Below, piece by piece: positions 1 through 11,331 of a stretch of DNA of 64,000 nt. Position numbers and translations under genes: made by a program. The notes under the pieces are model-generated. The model saw only the letters and a program-made list of their open reading frames with translations, did not search any database and had not been told where the DNA came from. The stretch is from Plutella xylostella (Eukaryota; Arthropoda; Insecta; Lepidoptera; Plutellidae), in contig NC_064009.1 in assembly GCF_932276165.1 (NCBI RefSeq), positions 5,208,001 to 5,272,000 on the forward strand, read 5' to 3'. The stretch's first letter is position 1. The number at the start of each line of letters is the position of its first letter.

Positions 1-126
1 ATTATTACTACTAAGAAAACAAAAGGTAGCTCGGACTCTGATATCACTTCAGAAATAGAATTTCCGGTTCTTGCTGATTATTCAAATTATTATCGTTATC
101 AATCTTTGATTTCAATTGGAACATAA
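1..126 (+). CDS. Possible 3'-terminal coding fragment, unidentified
   Basis: From base 1 the first frame stays open for 41 codons and ends at TAA (124-126). The translation is of mixed composition, rich in Ser, Ile, Thr and Tyr, and ends in LISIGT. It could be the last exon of a plus-strand gene entering from the left, with an AG acceptor near base 15. I recognise no family, no poly(A) signal follows closely, and an open frame this short could arise by chance. Confidence 0.2.
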   Translation: MITTKKTKGSSDSDITSEIEFPVLADYSNYYRYQSLISIGT

Positions 127-920
127 TAATTAATAGTAACCTCTGGTTTGCTGAGAAACTTCAGCCTGACAAATACCTACCATACAAACGTACAACACTT
201 ACTGCGCGGTTGCCCTATGGTAATTGGCTGGCAAACTTTTGATTCTGTAGTTTCCGGATGCGCCTGCATTGCAAAGTCTATTGAGTTTTTAAGGGACAAG
301 GACAAATTTGCGCTTACTTATGTATTTCATTATACAAATATGTACTAGTAAACTTGATAACTTATTAACTTCCCTGATCTCTGTTGATGACAGCCCAGTG
401 CAACTGAGGCAGCCGATATGGAGTTAATTAAAGTTGTGGAGTAAAATACGGTCGATACCCGTTAATGTGGACTGACAAGTTCTGTTCGGAATGCCGAGGA
501 ACTGGCCGGTGGGTGGGTACTTGGGTAGTCGTAAATTGCATATTCTGGAAAAAACCTCTTCAGTAGGCCTTGAATTAATGTAACAGTTTTCTGCATAGAG
601 CCTTGATATTATTTCCTAGCACACCTAAATTGTATGTAAATATGGTTTTACTTTCAATGATGCAGGAATGACGGAAAGGATCGATAGTGCCTCTACTTAT
701 ACATATAGATGGATGCTTGAACTTGTTTTTGTTTTACGAAACCATTTCTTATCAAAGTATTTATCATCATTCTTTATTAAATTTATCAATTTAGTAAAAT
801 ATGTTCGCTTTTTAGAAAAACTTCGCATGGATATTTTTTAACACGTACCTAATGCATTTACTTTCCTCATTGATTTCATGATTAATTGTACCTACTTACC
901 GTATTATTATTATTATTAAC

Positions 921-1142
921 TAGCTGTTCCCGCGCGCTTCGCTTCGCCTCAAAAAGTTTTCCCGTGGGAATTCCGGGATAAAAAGTACCCTATGTTCTTT
1001 CTCTGGGTCTAGACCGTATGTATACCAAATTTCATTCAAATCCGTTCAGTAGTTTTGGCGTGAAAGAGTAACAGACAGACAGACAGACACAGTTACTTTC
1101 GCATTTATAATATTAGTTAGGATTAGTTAGGATTAGGATTAG
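921..1142 (+). repeat. Widespread insect interspersed repeat (LINE/SINE 3'-end type)
   Basis: The block starts TAGCTGTTCCCGCGCGCTTC, continues through a stretch typical of very common insect repeats (CCCGTGGGAATTCC, then a GGGTCTAGACCGTATG segment), has a GACAGACAGACAGACA run, and ends in repeated TTAGGATTAG-type units. I recognise the pattern as a high-copy insect repeat resembling the 3' end of a non-LTR element. Class assignment is uncertain. Confidence 0.6.
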
Positions 1143-1735
1143 TCAATAGTTTCTTGCTCATAACATAAGGTTAAAAAAATGAATACTTTATGAGGAGTAT
1201 AATTATTAAACCAGGTCATACTCTCCACTGCACGTAAAAACCATAAAGTGATTATGATTTCTACGAGATGTTAAAGCAGAGCTGGCGTTTCTGCTATTCC
1301 ATATTACCGGATTAGAGTGCCGGATGCTTCGATTACAGACACTCCACATTATTCCGAAATAAAAATGGCTTCATTTCATTTACTATTCTTTTGAAAGTCA
1401 ATTTCAACTAGAATCTTTTTTCAAATTAATAATAGGTACATAATGCTGATACAGCTTGATGTGCGTTCAAGGCAGGTTAGATTTAGATGCCTGTGAGGGA
1501 ATCTATTTGCGAAGCGAAGTCTGTATTTATGCTCATTGTTCCCTATTGACCTCTGTTAACACCTCGTACGTCTGCTGCTCTACAGACCTATGAAGCTTCG
1601 TGCAATCGGGTTATTACGTAAAATGGTATTTTTCATTTATAAATAAATTCTTTGAAACTAATTTACTTGTCATAAGACTCATAAGTGGCAAAAAGAAACG
1701 CGCATAAATTGTAATAAATTTATAAATGGACTTAC

Positions 1736-1824
1736 CCAATACCCTTTCCATTGTCGGTTTCGACTTCCGGCAACACCTCCTTAGGGGCGTACCCCTTGAC
1801 TTCACTCGCGTTGATGGGCGCCAT
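1736..1824 (-). CDS. Probable first coding exon of an unidentified gene running off the left edge
   Basis: On the minus strand an ATG at 1824 opens a frame reading MAPINASEVKGYAPKEVLPE and then VETDNGKGI. It ends at a consensus donor, GG|GTAAGT, at 1735/1736 (89 nt, phase 2). Codon use and the acidic, Gly/Pro-containing peptide look like real coding sequence. A TATA-like element lies about 125 bp upstream. No following exon was found between 1 and 1735, so the rest of the gene is probably to the left of the window or behind a long intron. I do not recognise the protein. Confidence 0.42.
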
Positions 1825-1904
1825 CACAGCACTAGTTCACGGCAAAATTATCAAAATATTAAACGAAACGGCGAGTGGCGATAACTCGTTGTACTTAGCT
1901 CGGG

Positions 1905-1955
1905 GTCTGACCACTAAATGCGATGGGCCGGTATCATTGCGTCAGTTATAAAAGA
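1905..1955 (-). promoter_or_regulatory. Candidate core promoter for the minus-strand exon at 1736-1824
   Basis: Read on the minus strand, CTTTTATAAC (1945-1954) is a good TATA-like box. Initiator-like words follow at GCATTTAGT (A near 1919 or 1915) and TCAGAC (A at 1908), about 31-42 bp downstream. This gives a 5' UTR of about 90 nt before the ATG at 1824. The prediction rests on motif spacing only. Confidence 0.3.
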
Positions 1956-3461
1956 TTGATCTCTTCGCACGCTCTGGCCTTTAATTATCTACGTCTTGTC
2001 TTGTTGTCAATCCACTTGTTGTTTCTTTTAAATAATAACTGTTGTGGAGCGATAAGGGTGTGTCCTGCTGTGAAGCAATTTTTGCCGACGTTTCTGCAGA
2101 TTATTAGTAGCTCTTGTTTAGTATTAGTACAGATCAAGTCAAATCCTTCTGGATTTTTGAGGTGATGTCCGATGTCTTATTTAATTAAAAGCCCTGTCCA
2201 AGAATACACATATTTTACACGTTGTACACCTGCTTTATTTATATTAGGTATATGGGTTTTTTTTAAACCGTCTGACTCACTTAAATTTGAGTATCTATAG
2301 ATTATTATTCATTTTTATCAAGTCATCCATAAAAGTGAAAGGGTGGGGACTATAGTGACTGATAAAATTCACGTGTTATCGCCATAATTACTGCGATAGA
2401 ACACGTTTTATTAATCTCGACAGCAACACAACATAGTCATGTCCCTGCCGTGGAGGTGGGCTGAGGATCGCGTCTGAATGCGTGATTGTTATATTTGCGA
2501 TTCGATTATATTTTCAAATAATGTACCTATGTCTAAAGAATCTCGTAAAATATACATATTTGGGCACAAGACAAACCTTCTCTATTTTAGGGAATCTACT
2601 TAAAATAGTTATGCATCACGTAACTTTATGAATCTTGCAAAGGCAATAGGTTAACTTCCTCTTAGTGAGTCGGTGACAAACACTAAAGCTAAAGTAGGGT
2701 TTGTCAGCGTTTAGCCATTCAGATTAGATGTCATCAGTCGCTGACTGCCCAGACCATGGAAGTAATAAGTACTTACGTACGTAGGTACCTATTACTTCCA
2801 TGGCCCAGACCTATATATTAGACCTACGGGTTATTCGTCACTCGAAGTGGTTCCATTCATGCAAATAGCCTGGTGCAATACAGGTGTTGCAAAAAGTGTA
2901 AGTAGGTATGCTAATCCGAAACCTACATGTGCAGCAACTGCAGCATGTTATACTGGTTATAATATATCTGTCGCAGGCATCTGGTTTAATCTCCTTTTTG
3001 ATTGAAGCACTCTCTCACTCTCCTTTTTAATTCGCGATAACATGCTGCACACGCAGGTTTCGGCTTATTATATCTTTTTTGCAATAGTCTGTAGATAGGT
3101 AAACTAAAACTTTTTTTGGGTAAGTACTTAATTGGTTACTATATGGCAATAAGAAGCTACGACACTCAGCTATTCAATTCGTAGTGCATTTCTGCTCGAT
3201 TAGCTGGTTCCTATTCCTTGGTAGGAACGTACGTAATGGATCTACAGGTATACCTAGGTACTTCAGTAGTTTTGGAAACTCTGAGTAGTCCAGAATAAGC
3301 TGAAAAATTGAGACATCCACATGTCCTTTAATCTGTACCCTATATCTTTGTATGGATTAGCATTCCCATTATTATTTAAATGACCTGACGACATTATGGC
3401 TTGGCTCCCGTTCTTCGCTATGCGTTCCTGGTAGTCTTTGGTAGACGTTCCCCAAGTGAAG
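1956..3461. other. Gene-free stretch with short palindromes and a foldback repeat
   Basis: No convincing exon is present on either strand. A 14-bp inverted repeat (CCATGGAAGTAATA and its complement) sits at about 2756-2808. At about 2880-3091 two arms, GTTGCAAAAAGTG and TTTTTTGCAATA, each followed inward by the pair CCGAAACCTAC/GCAGGTTTCGG, form a foldback repeat related to copies near 59.8 kb. The promoter of the P450 at 3462 should lie in the last few hundred bases, but no clear core elements are seen. Confidence 0.4.
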
Positions 3462-6400
3462 ATGTGGTGGTTTACTATATTCACGTTCATTGTCGGCATG
3501 TCTGTGTACATGTGGAGAACACCAAAATTTTATCCGCCAGGTATGGATATAATGAATAACATTTTATAACTATCTTAATTTAAGTTTTTTCTTGAATCTG
3601 AAATATGCACTTTTTGCGTCAGATAAAAATAATTTAATTTACTTACATGAAAGAGAAACAAATATTCTTACAAAATATCGCGTTTTTGATTTTAGCAAGA
3701 ATTCATCTGGTGCTATTATCTAGCTCAAATTGGTAGCTAAAATTCTACCTGCCTAAGTATATTGAGAAGACTCTCCTCTCAAAACTATACTTATCCATTT
3801 ACACGACATATCACACGTCTACAAATTTTAGGTCCTATGCCGTTGCCCATAATCGGCAACCTATTCTCGGTGTGGCTGAACTTGCGTCGTCTAAAGTACC
3901 ACCACGTTGTATGGCAAGAGTGGAGCCGCCAGTACGGAGAAGTGCTGGGCCTTCAGCTGGGCAGCATCAACCTGGTGGTCGTGTCCGGGGCGGATAGAAT
4001 CAAGGAGGTCCTGTCTAGGGAGGTCTTTAACGGGAGACCGGACGGATTCTTTTACACGCTGAGGTCTTTTGGGAAGAAAATTGGTGAGATGTATTATGTA
4101 ATTTTGTGTTTCATTAGGTACTTTATTGATATTTTAACATAGGTTGGCTGGATCCACTTCCGTTAGATTGGACACATTTTTTTTATCCAGTAGGTACATC
4201 CCATCCCATGTAAAAACAAATCTCTTAAGCCCTTTAAAAAGCTCCAAAGGTAGCATACAAAATTCTTCAGTCCGCTGGGTTCAGTAGTAGTGAAATTTTC
4301 TGAAAGGCTATCCAGAAATAGCTATCGATTATCCAAACATTGTGAAACTGGCCCCTAATTGGTGCAATTTTGGAAGCCGGTTTCTGATGCCGATGAGGCT
4401 CAACAACCAACTCTACTAAACTCCGCCAGGCATAGTCTTCGCGGACGGTCCCTCCTGGAACTCAACCCGTCGTGTGGCCCTGAAGTACCTGAAGACCTTC
4501 GGCTACGGAACCGCGAGCATGGAGGCGCTGATCACTGAGGAGTGCAACGAGCTCATCAAGCTGAGGATGGAAGACGCTGGGGAGCCGATAGAGATGGATC
4601 ACATGTTTGATATTCCCGTTGTTAATATACTGTGGAGGATTGTTGCAGGGAAGAGGTAAGTAAATATGTTATATGTTTTTATGCAAAGGCTACCCTCAAT
4701 TTAAGCTGATGTGTATATGTTGGTACATAACTCCATATTTTAAAATGGACGTGGTATGTTCAGAAATATTTCCTTTTCTAGCGTGCACTGCCACGCTATA
4801 TCTTGGCACACCTAGATCGTTATAAAACAGCGTTTAGGTACCCGTCCAAATAATTTAATTTAATTAGTTTATATTAAATTCCGCGATACAATATTCATAT
4901 ATGATACAATATTGAAAAAGAATGTATATTTTTCAACAGTAAATAATTGATTGGATACCAGACTCTACATAGGACCTTATCTTACCAATCCCGACAGAGA
5001 TAAATATACTTAAATAACAAATAATACTTATCAGCTCTACCGACCTACCCGGTATTGCTTTAGGTATAATACGTCAGTGGTCTCATGTAATAAAAACAAA
5101 ATTTGGCATGTGATGAGATGTCTAGAGATGATTTATTTATACAACTCTGCATATGTGGTGTCTATGTAAAAAATTTACAACATCAATATACGGATTAATA
5201 AGGAATATGTATTTATCATGTATAGAATATGTATGGCTCACTGATAATAAAAAAAACAGTCATATATGTTTTGTAAGCAGTTGGATTCTTTATGCAATGT
5301 AGTTAATCGCTTTCAGATACGACTTAAAAGACGACCGATTAAGGAAGATTTGCTACCTTATTAAACGATCTTTTAAAGTAGTGGACATGAGCGGAGGCAT
5401 CATCAACTTCTTTCCATATTTGAGACACATCATCCCAGGATACACTGGATATCGTGAACTGAAGGAGCTGCATCACAGCATGTATATGTTTATTAAAGTA
5501 AGAGTATACTTAATAATAATACCTAAGTATAATTATAATTAACATTAAATTTAACCGACTCCCCCACTGTTGAACGTATAGCAAACTGGCAAATCAACAA
5601 CATAGCTCTGTAACGGATGAAACCATGTAAATTAACATATTCAAATTTTGTACTAATAATATATGGATAATAAAAAACATTAGCTGTAGTGATTTTAAGT
5701 GTTCTAAGTCTTCTGTTCATCATCACATCATCACGAGTAATCGCGACCCATTACTTGGCCACTGCTATGAAGGGGCACGGGTCTCCTTCCTGTGAAGGAA
5801 GGGCTTTTCTTCTTCTAATATTTTTTTTAATTTATGTGAACTTCGTAAGATAAATTGTAATCTTCTGTTAACTTAAGTGAACTTCCATAGATAAATAAAA
5901 AGGTATTCTAAAATTTCAGAATGTAATAAGGGAGCACGAAAGCACTATCAAGTATGACAAGCCCCGGGACGTAATCGATGCATTCCTGATTGAGATGGCT
6001 GAGAACAAGGACAGATCTTGTAAGCATCTAATACATTCATACGTGTACAGTACGTTACATAGTTTCCTTATTGCCTGTTTTTATTGACGATGTTTCTACT
6101 TTTGTCCAAATCCGAAATCACGAACCACGTAGGTATTCAACGTCTGCATTGCATTTGAGACGAGGATGTGCAGATGCGGCCAACTACTTCTTGCATTATT
6201 GCAATTTCTAGACGAGATTGTGCAGTTATTTCGCTATGTCATATTATGCCAGACGCTCTGTCAATGGCCGTCCAAATCGGTACCTATAGCTCCGTTTGAT
6301 CTTTAAGGCGCTGCTTTGCGTGTCCTTTTCTTTTATCATCCTTATAACAGCATTCATTCTACCGCCACTCCCGTAATATCTTACTCTAGACCAGCACTAG

Positions 6401-7829
6401 ACCTCACTTGCAGCTACAGTTACAGACGCGGAGCTGCAGGTGGTGTGCCTGGACCTGCTGCAGGCGGGCATGGAGACGGTCAGCAACACGGCCGTGTTCC
6501 TCGCGCTGCACTGCATGAGGGATGAAGATGTGCAGATGCGGCTGCATCGGGAGATAGATGATGTGATTGGGGAAAGGGTTCCGCAGCTCGCTGATCGGGG
6601 CAGGTTGGTTTTTCATTTGTTTTTGAGACCAGCAGTCATACCACTATCAAACAGTAGCCATAGACAATCTTGCAGCGCTGCAATGACAAAACTTATATGG
6701 GTTATAGAGTTGTTCTTCTGATTGGCAACGCTTAGTAGGTATAGACTTAGAGGACTTGTTCGTAGCTATCAAGTATCTTTGCCTATCGTTATTTCCGCGA
6801 CCACTTATACATAATATTTAGGCATGTCGTAAGTCACTAACTTTTATATGATTTTATCGTTTATTTTATCAGTTGAAAGAATGACAAATAAACTACACTT
6901 AAATTTTGTCAGGATGGTATACACGGAGGCGGTGATTCTGGAAGCTCTACGCATATCTTCCGTGGCTGCCGTCGGCATTCCGCACATGGCGGTGCAGGAC
7001 GCGCAACTTGGCTCCTACATCATACCGAGGGTTAGTGCTTCTGCAGTTTCTATACTTATTCATGGTTTTTTGCTTCCTGAGAAACCAATTCAATATATTT
7101 TTCAAATATTTATAGAATTTATACTGGCTATTGCTAATGAGGTTTACGAACTACGTTTGTACCTGTGGTGAGAGGATTAGCAAGTCAGAATAGTTGTGAG
7201 GCACTGACTGCTGGGGGTGCGCCAGACGTCCTACGGATAGACTCTTGTCGTGCCCCCTCTATTTATGTGTAAACTGCTCTTTATAGAAAGTATAAATTAA
7301 ACTCATTTAATTTCAGGGCACTTTTATCTTACTGGCCCTGCACGATTTGCACAATGGACCTCACTGGGAGGATCCTCACGTTTTTAACCCGGAAAGATTC
7401 ATCTCTAATAGTGGCAAGCTGATTTCACCAGATTCGTTTCTTCCTTTTGGCAGTGGTAAGTTTAAAATTTACCTTTCTTCTTTTACAATGTAACCTACAA
7501 TCATATAGGCTGTTAAAATTAGTATAGTAAGCGGAAAGGAGATGGGAGTAGAATTCGGCTTATTACACCACTTTTAGCAACACCCCTTTTATATTTCTAC
7601 GATGAAAAAAAAACCTTTGTCTTCGAAATTCCTAGGCCGCCGCCGCTGCATCGGCGAAGCGCTCGCTCGCTCCGAGCTCTTCCTGTTCCTCACGCACCTA
7701 CTGCAGAGCTTCCACCTGGAGACCCCGCCCGGAGACCCGCAGCCCAGCACCGACCCCGTCAACGGAGTCACGCTCTCCGCAAAACCCTTCCGCGCTGTCT
7801 TCAAACCTAGGGCCACGGGGTTTAACTAA
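3462..7829 (+). CDS. Cytochrome P450, CYP2 clan (CYP303/305/15-like), complete
   Basis: Nine exons splice to 492 aa: 3462-3540, 3832-4083, 4430-4655, 5317-5497, 5920-6019, 6414-6603, 6913-7030, 7317-7455 and 7636-7829. All junctions are GT..AG and phases agree. The protein has an N-terminal signal-anchor helix (MWWFTIFTFIVGMSVYMW), a proline hinge PPGPMPLPIIGN, the mitochondrial/CYP2-type NGRPDGFF segment, the I-helix LLQAGMETVSNT, the K-helix EALR, NPERF and the heme loop FLPFGSGRRRCIG with the Cys ligand. It should be an ER-membrane heme monooxygenase. CYP2-clan members in insects include juvenile hormone and ecdysteroid enzymes, but I cannot assign the subfamily or substrate. Length and every key residue are normal, so it looks functional. 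The last exon has been copied repeatedly downstream. Confidence 0.9.
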
Positions 7830-9700
7830 TGATGAAAGTTTATTGTTATTTTCGAACATAATTTTAAGACCTAATTTACGTTAATTTAAATAGCTTTAAA
7901 ACCATTGATTTATTCCATAATTCTATTTTATGATAGTGTTAATATTAAATAACGCAGGACCCAATATGCCACCTTGAGGTGCCCCTTCGTTAAGTACACC
8001 ATAATTACTAGTCTGTAGCCGTTTCTCCGAGCTGTTCCTGTTTCTCACGCACCTGCTGCAGAGCTTCCACCTGGAGACCCCGGCCGGGGACCCGCAGCCC
8101 AGCACCGACCCCGTCAGCAGAGTCACGCTGTCCGCCAAATCCTTCCGTGCTGTCTCTAAACCTAGGGCCACGGGGTTTAACTAATAATGAATGTTTATTA
8201 GTTTTTACTAACACCTTATTTATTTACGGAGTTGTAAGAGCTTTAAAACCATATATTTAGTCCATAATTAGATTTTTATGAAAGTGATAATATTAAATAA
8301 CGCAGGACATAAAATGCTACCTTGAGGTACCCCTTCATTAAGTACACTATAATCACTAGTCTGTAGCCATTTCTGTGAGCTGTTCCTGTTCCTCACGCAC
8401 CTGCTGCAGAGCTTCCACCTGGAGACCCCGCCCGGCGACCCGCAGCCCAGCACCGACCCCGTCAACGGAGTCACGCTGTCCGCCAAACCCTTCCGCGCCG
8501 TCTTCAAACCTAGGGCCACGGGATTTAACTAACATATGAACTTCTCTCTTATATACGTAGTCTTAGGACCTTTTAACCATTTATTTATTACATACTGTAG
8601 ATTTTTAGGATAGGTTCATATTAAATAACGTTTAACCATTTAAATATTACATACTGTGTTCATATTAAATAACGCAGCACATAATATGCTACCTTGAGGT
8701 ACCCCGTCGTTAACAACACTATAATCACCAGTATGTAGCCATTTCTGTGAGCTCTTCTTGTTCCTCACGCACCTGCTGCAGAGCTTCCACCTGGAGACCC
8801 CGCCCGGGGACCCGCAGCCCAGCACCGACCCCGTCAACGGAGTCACGCTGTCTGCCAAACCCTTCCGCGCTGTCTTCAAACCTAGGGCCACGGGGTTTAA
8901 CTAATAGTGGAAGTTTATTCGTTTTTACTAACACCTAACTTATTTATGTACTTTTAAGAGCTTTAAAAACCATGTATTTATTCCTTAATTAGATTTTAGG
9001 AAAGTGATCATATTAAATAACGCAGGACCCAATATGCCACCTTGAGGTACCCCTTCGTTAAGTACACTATAATCACTAATATGTAGCCGTTTCCGTGAGC
9101 TGTTCCTGTTCCTCACGCACCTGCTACAGATACAGAGCTTCCACCTGGAGACCCCGGCTGGGGACCCGCAGCTCACGCTGTACCGCAAAACCCTTCCGCA
9201 CTTAAACCTATTCATTTTAAAGCTTATACCTACTTAAATTGTTACGTAGTAATTTTATATTATAGATTTAATTAATGACTCGCAATTCAATTTCTGTCTG
9301 CCAAACCCTTCCGCGCTGTCTTCAAACCTAGGGCCACGGGGTTTAACTAATAGTGGAAGTTTATTCGTTTTTACTAACACCTAACTTATTTATGTACTTT
9401 TAAGAGCTTTAAAAACCATGTATTTATTCCTTAATTAGATTTTAGGAAAGTGATCATATTAAATAACGCAGGACCCAATATGCCACCTTGAGGTACCCCT
9501 TCGTTAAGTACACTATAATCACTAATATGTAGCCGTTTCCGTGAGCTGTTCCTGTTCCTCACGCACCTGCTACAGATACAGAGCTTCCACCTGGAGACCC
9601 CGGCTGGGGACCCGCAGCTCACGCTGTACCGCAAAACCCTTCCGCACTTAAACCTATTCATTTTAAAGCTTATACCTACTTAAATTGTTACGTAGTAATA
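7830..9700 (+). repeat. Tandem array of truncated copies of the P450 terminal exon plus 3' UTR
   Basis: Five direct units follow the P450 stop codon, recognised by the word AACGCAGGA at about 7950, 8296, 8668, 9018 and 9464 (spacing 346, 372, 350 and 446 bp). Each unit carries the 3' part of exon 9 (from the SELFLFLTHLL codons onward, without the heme Cys), and the first three end in the same GFN stop. Each unit also has the 3' UTR and an antisense scrap encoding the reverse-transcriptase motif NEGVPQG-ILGPALF. Units 4 and 5 appear identical over about 390 bp, but their exon part is internally deleted. Splicing of exon 8 to the TAG just before each exon copy would be out of frame, so these are not usable alternative last exons. 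Confidence 0.85.
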
Positions 9701-11331
9701 ACATATTTTATATCATATTTTATAGATTTAATTAACTGTTAAGTTAATTTATTATAACCGTTTGTATACCTAAGGATTGTTTAAATACCTTATTACGTAG
9801 TGATTAAAATATGTTAACTTTAAACTAACCGAGACCTAAATACTACCTTGTTAATCAATAAAGATTTATCTCCTTACTACTAAAAATACATATAAATTAA
9901 GAAAGTACCTAATCACTGACCAACTTTAATATAACCTGTAGTGTAGGAACCATAGTGCAACTATTTATGAATACAACTAACAATAATATAGGATCAATCG
10001 GTTATTCTTATTTCATTTGTTAACTGTGTGTAACTACCTACATAAACCATGGTCTAATAAAACATATACGTTTCAAGTACTTACTTAGGTTCCTAGAAAT
10101 GCAAATACCTAACTAATTACCTAACTATAACTAGTAAGTTTTTGAACATGCAATGTTGAAAGTAGGAGACATGTCGCATCCTATAAGTATTAGTAAGGCA
10201 GGGCATGGGCATCCCTTTTTAAAGTGTTTGTTTGGTTTCCATACCAAATAATAGGAGATACTTACATCTGAACATCTGTGTGTATATTTAAAAGTATGTA
10301 TATATTTAAGTATATAAGTATGTTGTATGTAGTTTATATTACCTATTACTAGGTATAGATTAGGTATCATTTTATATAATTGTTAATTTTTCCTTTTATA
10401 AGTTATGTTTGTAATTTTTTGCACTTTCCCCTTTTCTTTTGTATAATTTCTCTCCTCCGAGGTAGTCTGGAAGAAATTACTCTTAGTAATAAGGCCGCCA
10501 TTTGTACCGTCTATGTTGTGCATATTCTATTGTAATTTCTGTGTTTGTGTGCAATAAAGAATTATCTATCTATCTATCTAAGTATTCGATACGAGACACA
10601 ACACATAGGTTACGGTTCGTCACTTCTTTGGTTAAAGCCGATGCAGATGTCCACATAGAAAGCATAGGCATAAGGTAGGTTCAGGATTCTGTAGATATAA
10701 TCAATCACCGTATTCCTAAAGCTCATTATTGTGCAGAGTAGTGGGAAAGTTCTACATTTACAGCTAATTGCGTTACATTGACTATGCAAGCCTAGCTGCA
10801 ACAAGGAAACATCGTAAACTGTGAAAGTACACCCTACCTAAATGTAGAGCACCAATAAACCTAACCTACCCACCTACATCTGACATTTGCTCGCACAAAA
10901 GCTGAAAACTAAATGCCTCGAGTAGTTTACCAAACCTACGCACCCCTAACTTTGAAAATCAATGTAGGCCACGCCACTACGCATGCGCTATCCTACATAA
11001 CAACTGTCAAACCGCAGCCGGCCAAAATAACTCGGTTTTGCATTTCTGCAAATAAAGTGAGCATTAAAAATAAACATCGTTTCAGAACGCGGTATTTTGA
11101 GGCTAATAGCTTATACGGAGTGAAAACTATACTTAAATTAACACACTTGCGCTGCTGTGAAGTTTAAACAGCTAAGTAGACTACTAGGTATGTAGGTAAC
11201 AAACATCAAACTTGAACTAAAATTAGATCAGTGTCACTACTACGAGTAACAACCTTTAACAAAGATGGCTATTTTGCAAAATTTTGCCAACACTATTACT
11301 TAGGACCTGTATCCTAACTAACTAAGGCAAG
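9701..11331. other. Intergenic stretch between the P450 and ENT4
   Basis: No coding exon is seen. AATAAA near 9858 is the first canonical poly(A) signal noticed downstream of the P450 stop, so the P450 transcript may run through the exon array. At about 10400-10580 there is a LINE-like 3' tail: GTAATAAGGCCGCCATTTGT, then a GTGTGCAATAAAGAATTATC segment and a (TCTA)n run. The ENT4 promoter should lie just before 11332, but no clear TATA or initiator is visible. Confidence 0.4.

Noticed and set aside
1118..1145. TTAGG-like run as an interstitial telomere repeat
   Set aside because: The units are TTAGGATTAG and TTAGTTAGGATTAG, the tail of an interspersed repeat, not perfect TTAGG.
7923..9661. 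Repeated minus-strand frames of about 70-83 aa starting MALGLKTARKG
   Set aside because: They are the antisense of the P450 exon copies joined to an RT scrap; no promoter or conserved product supports them.
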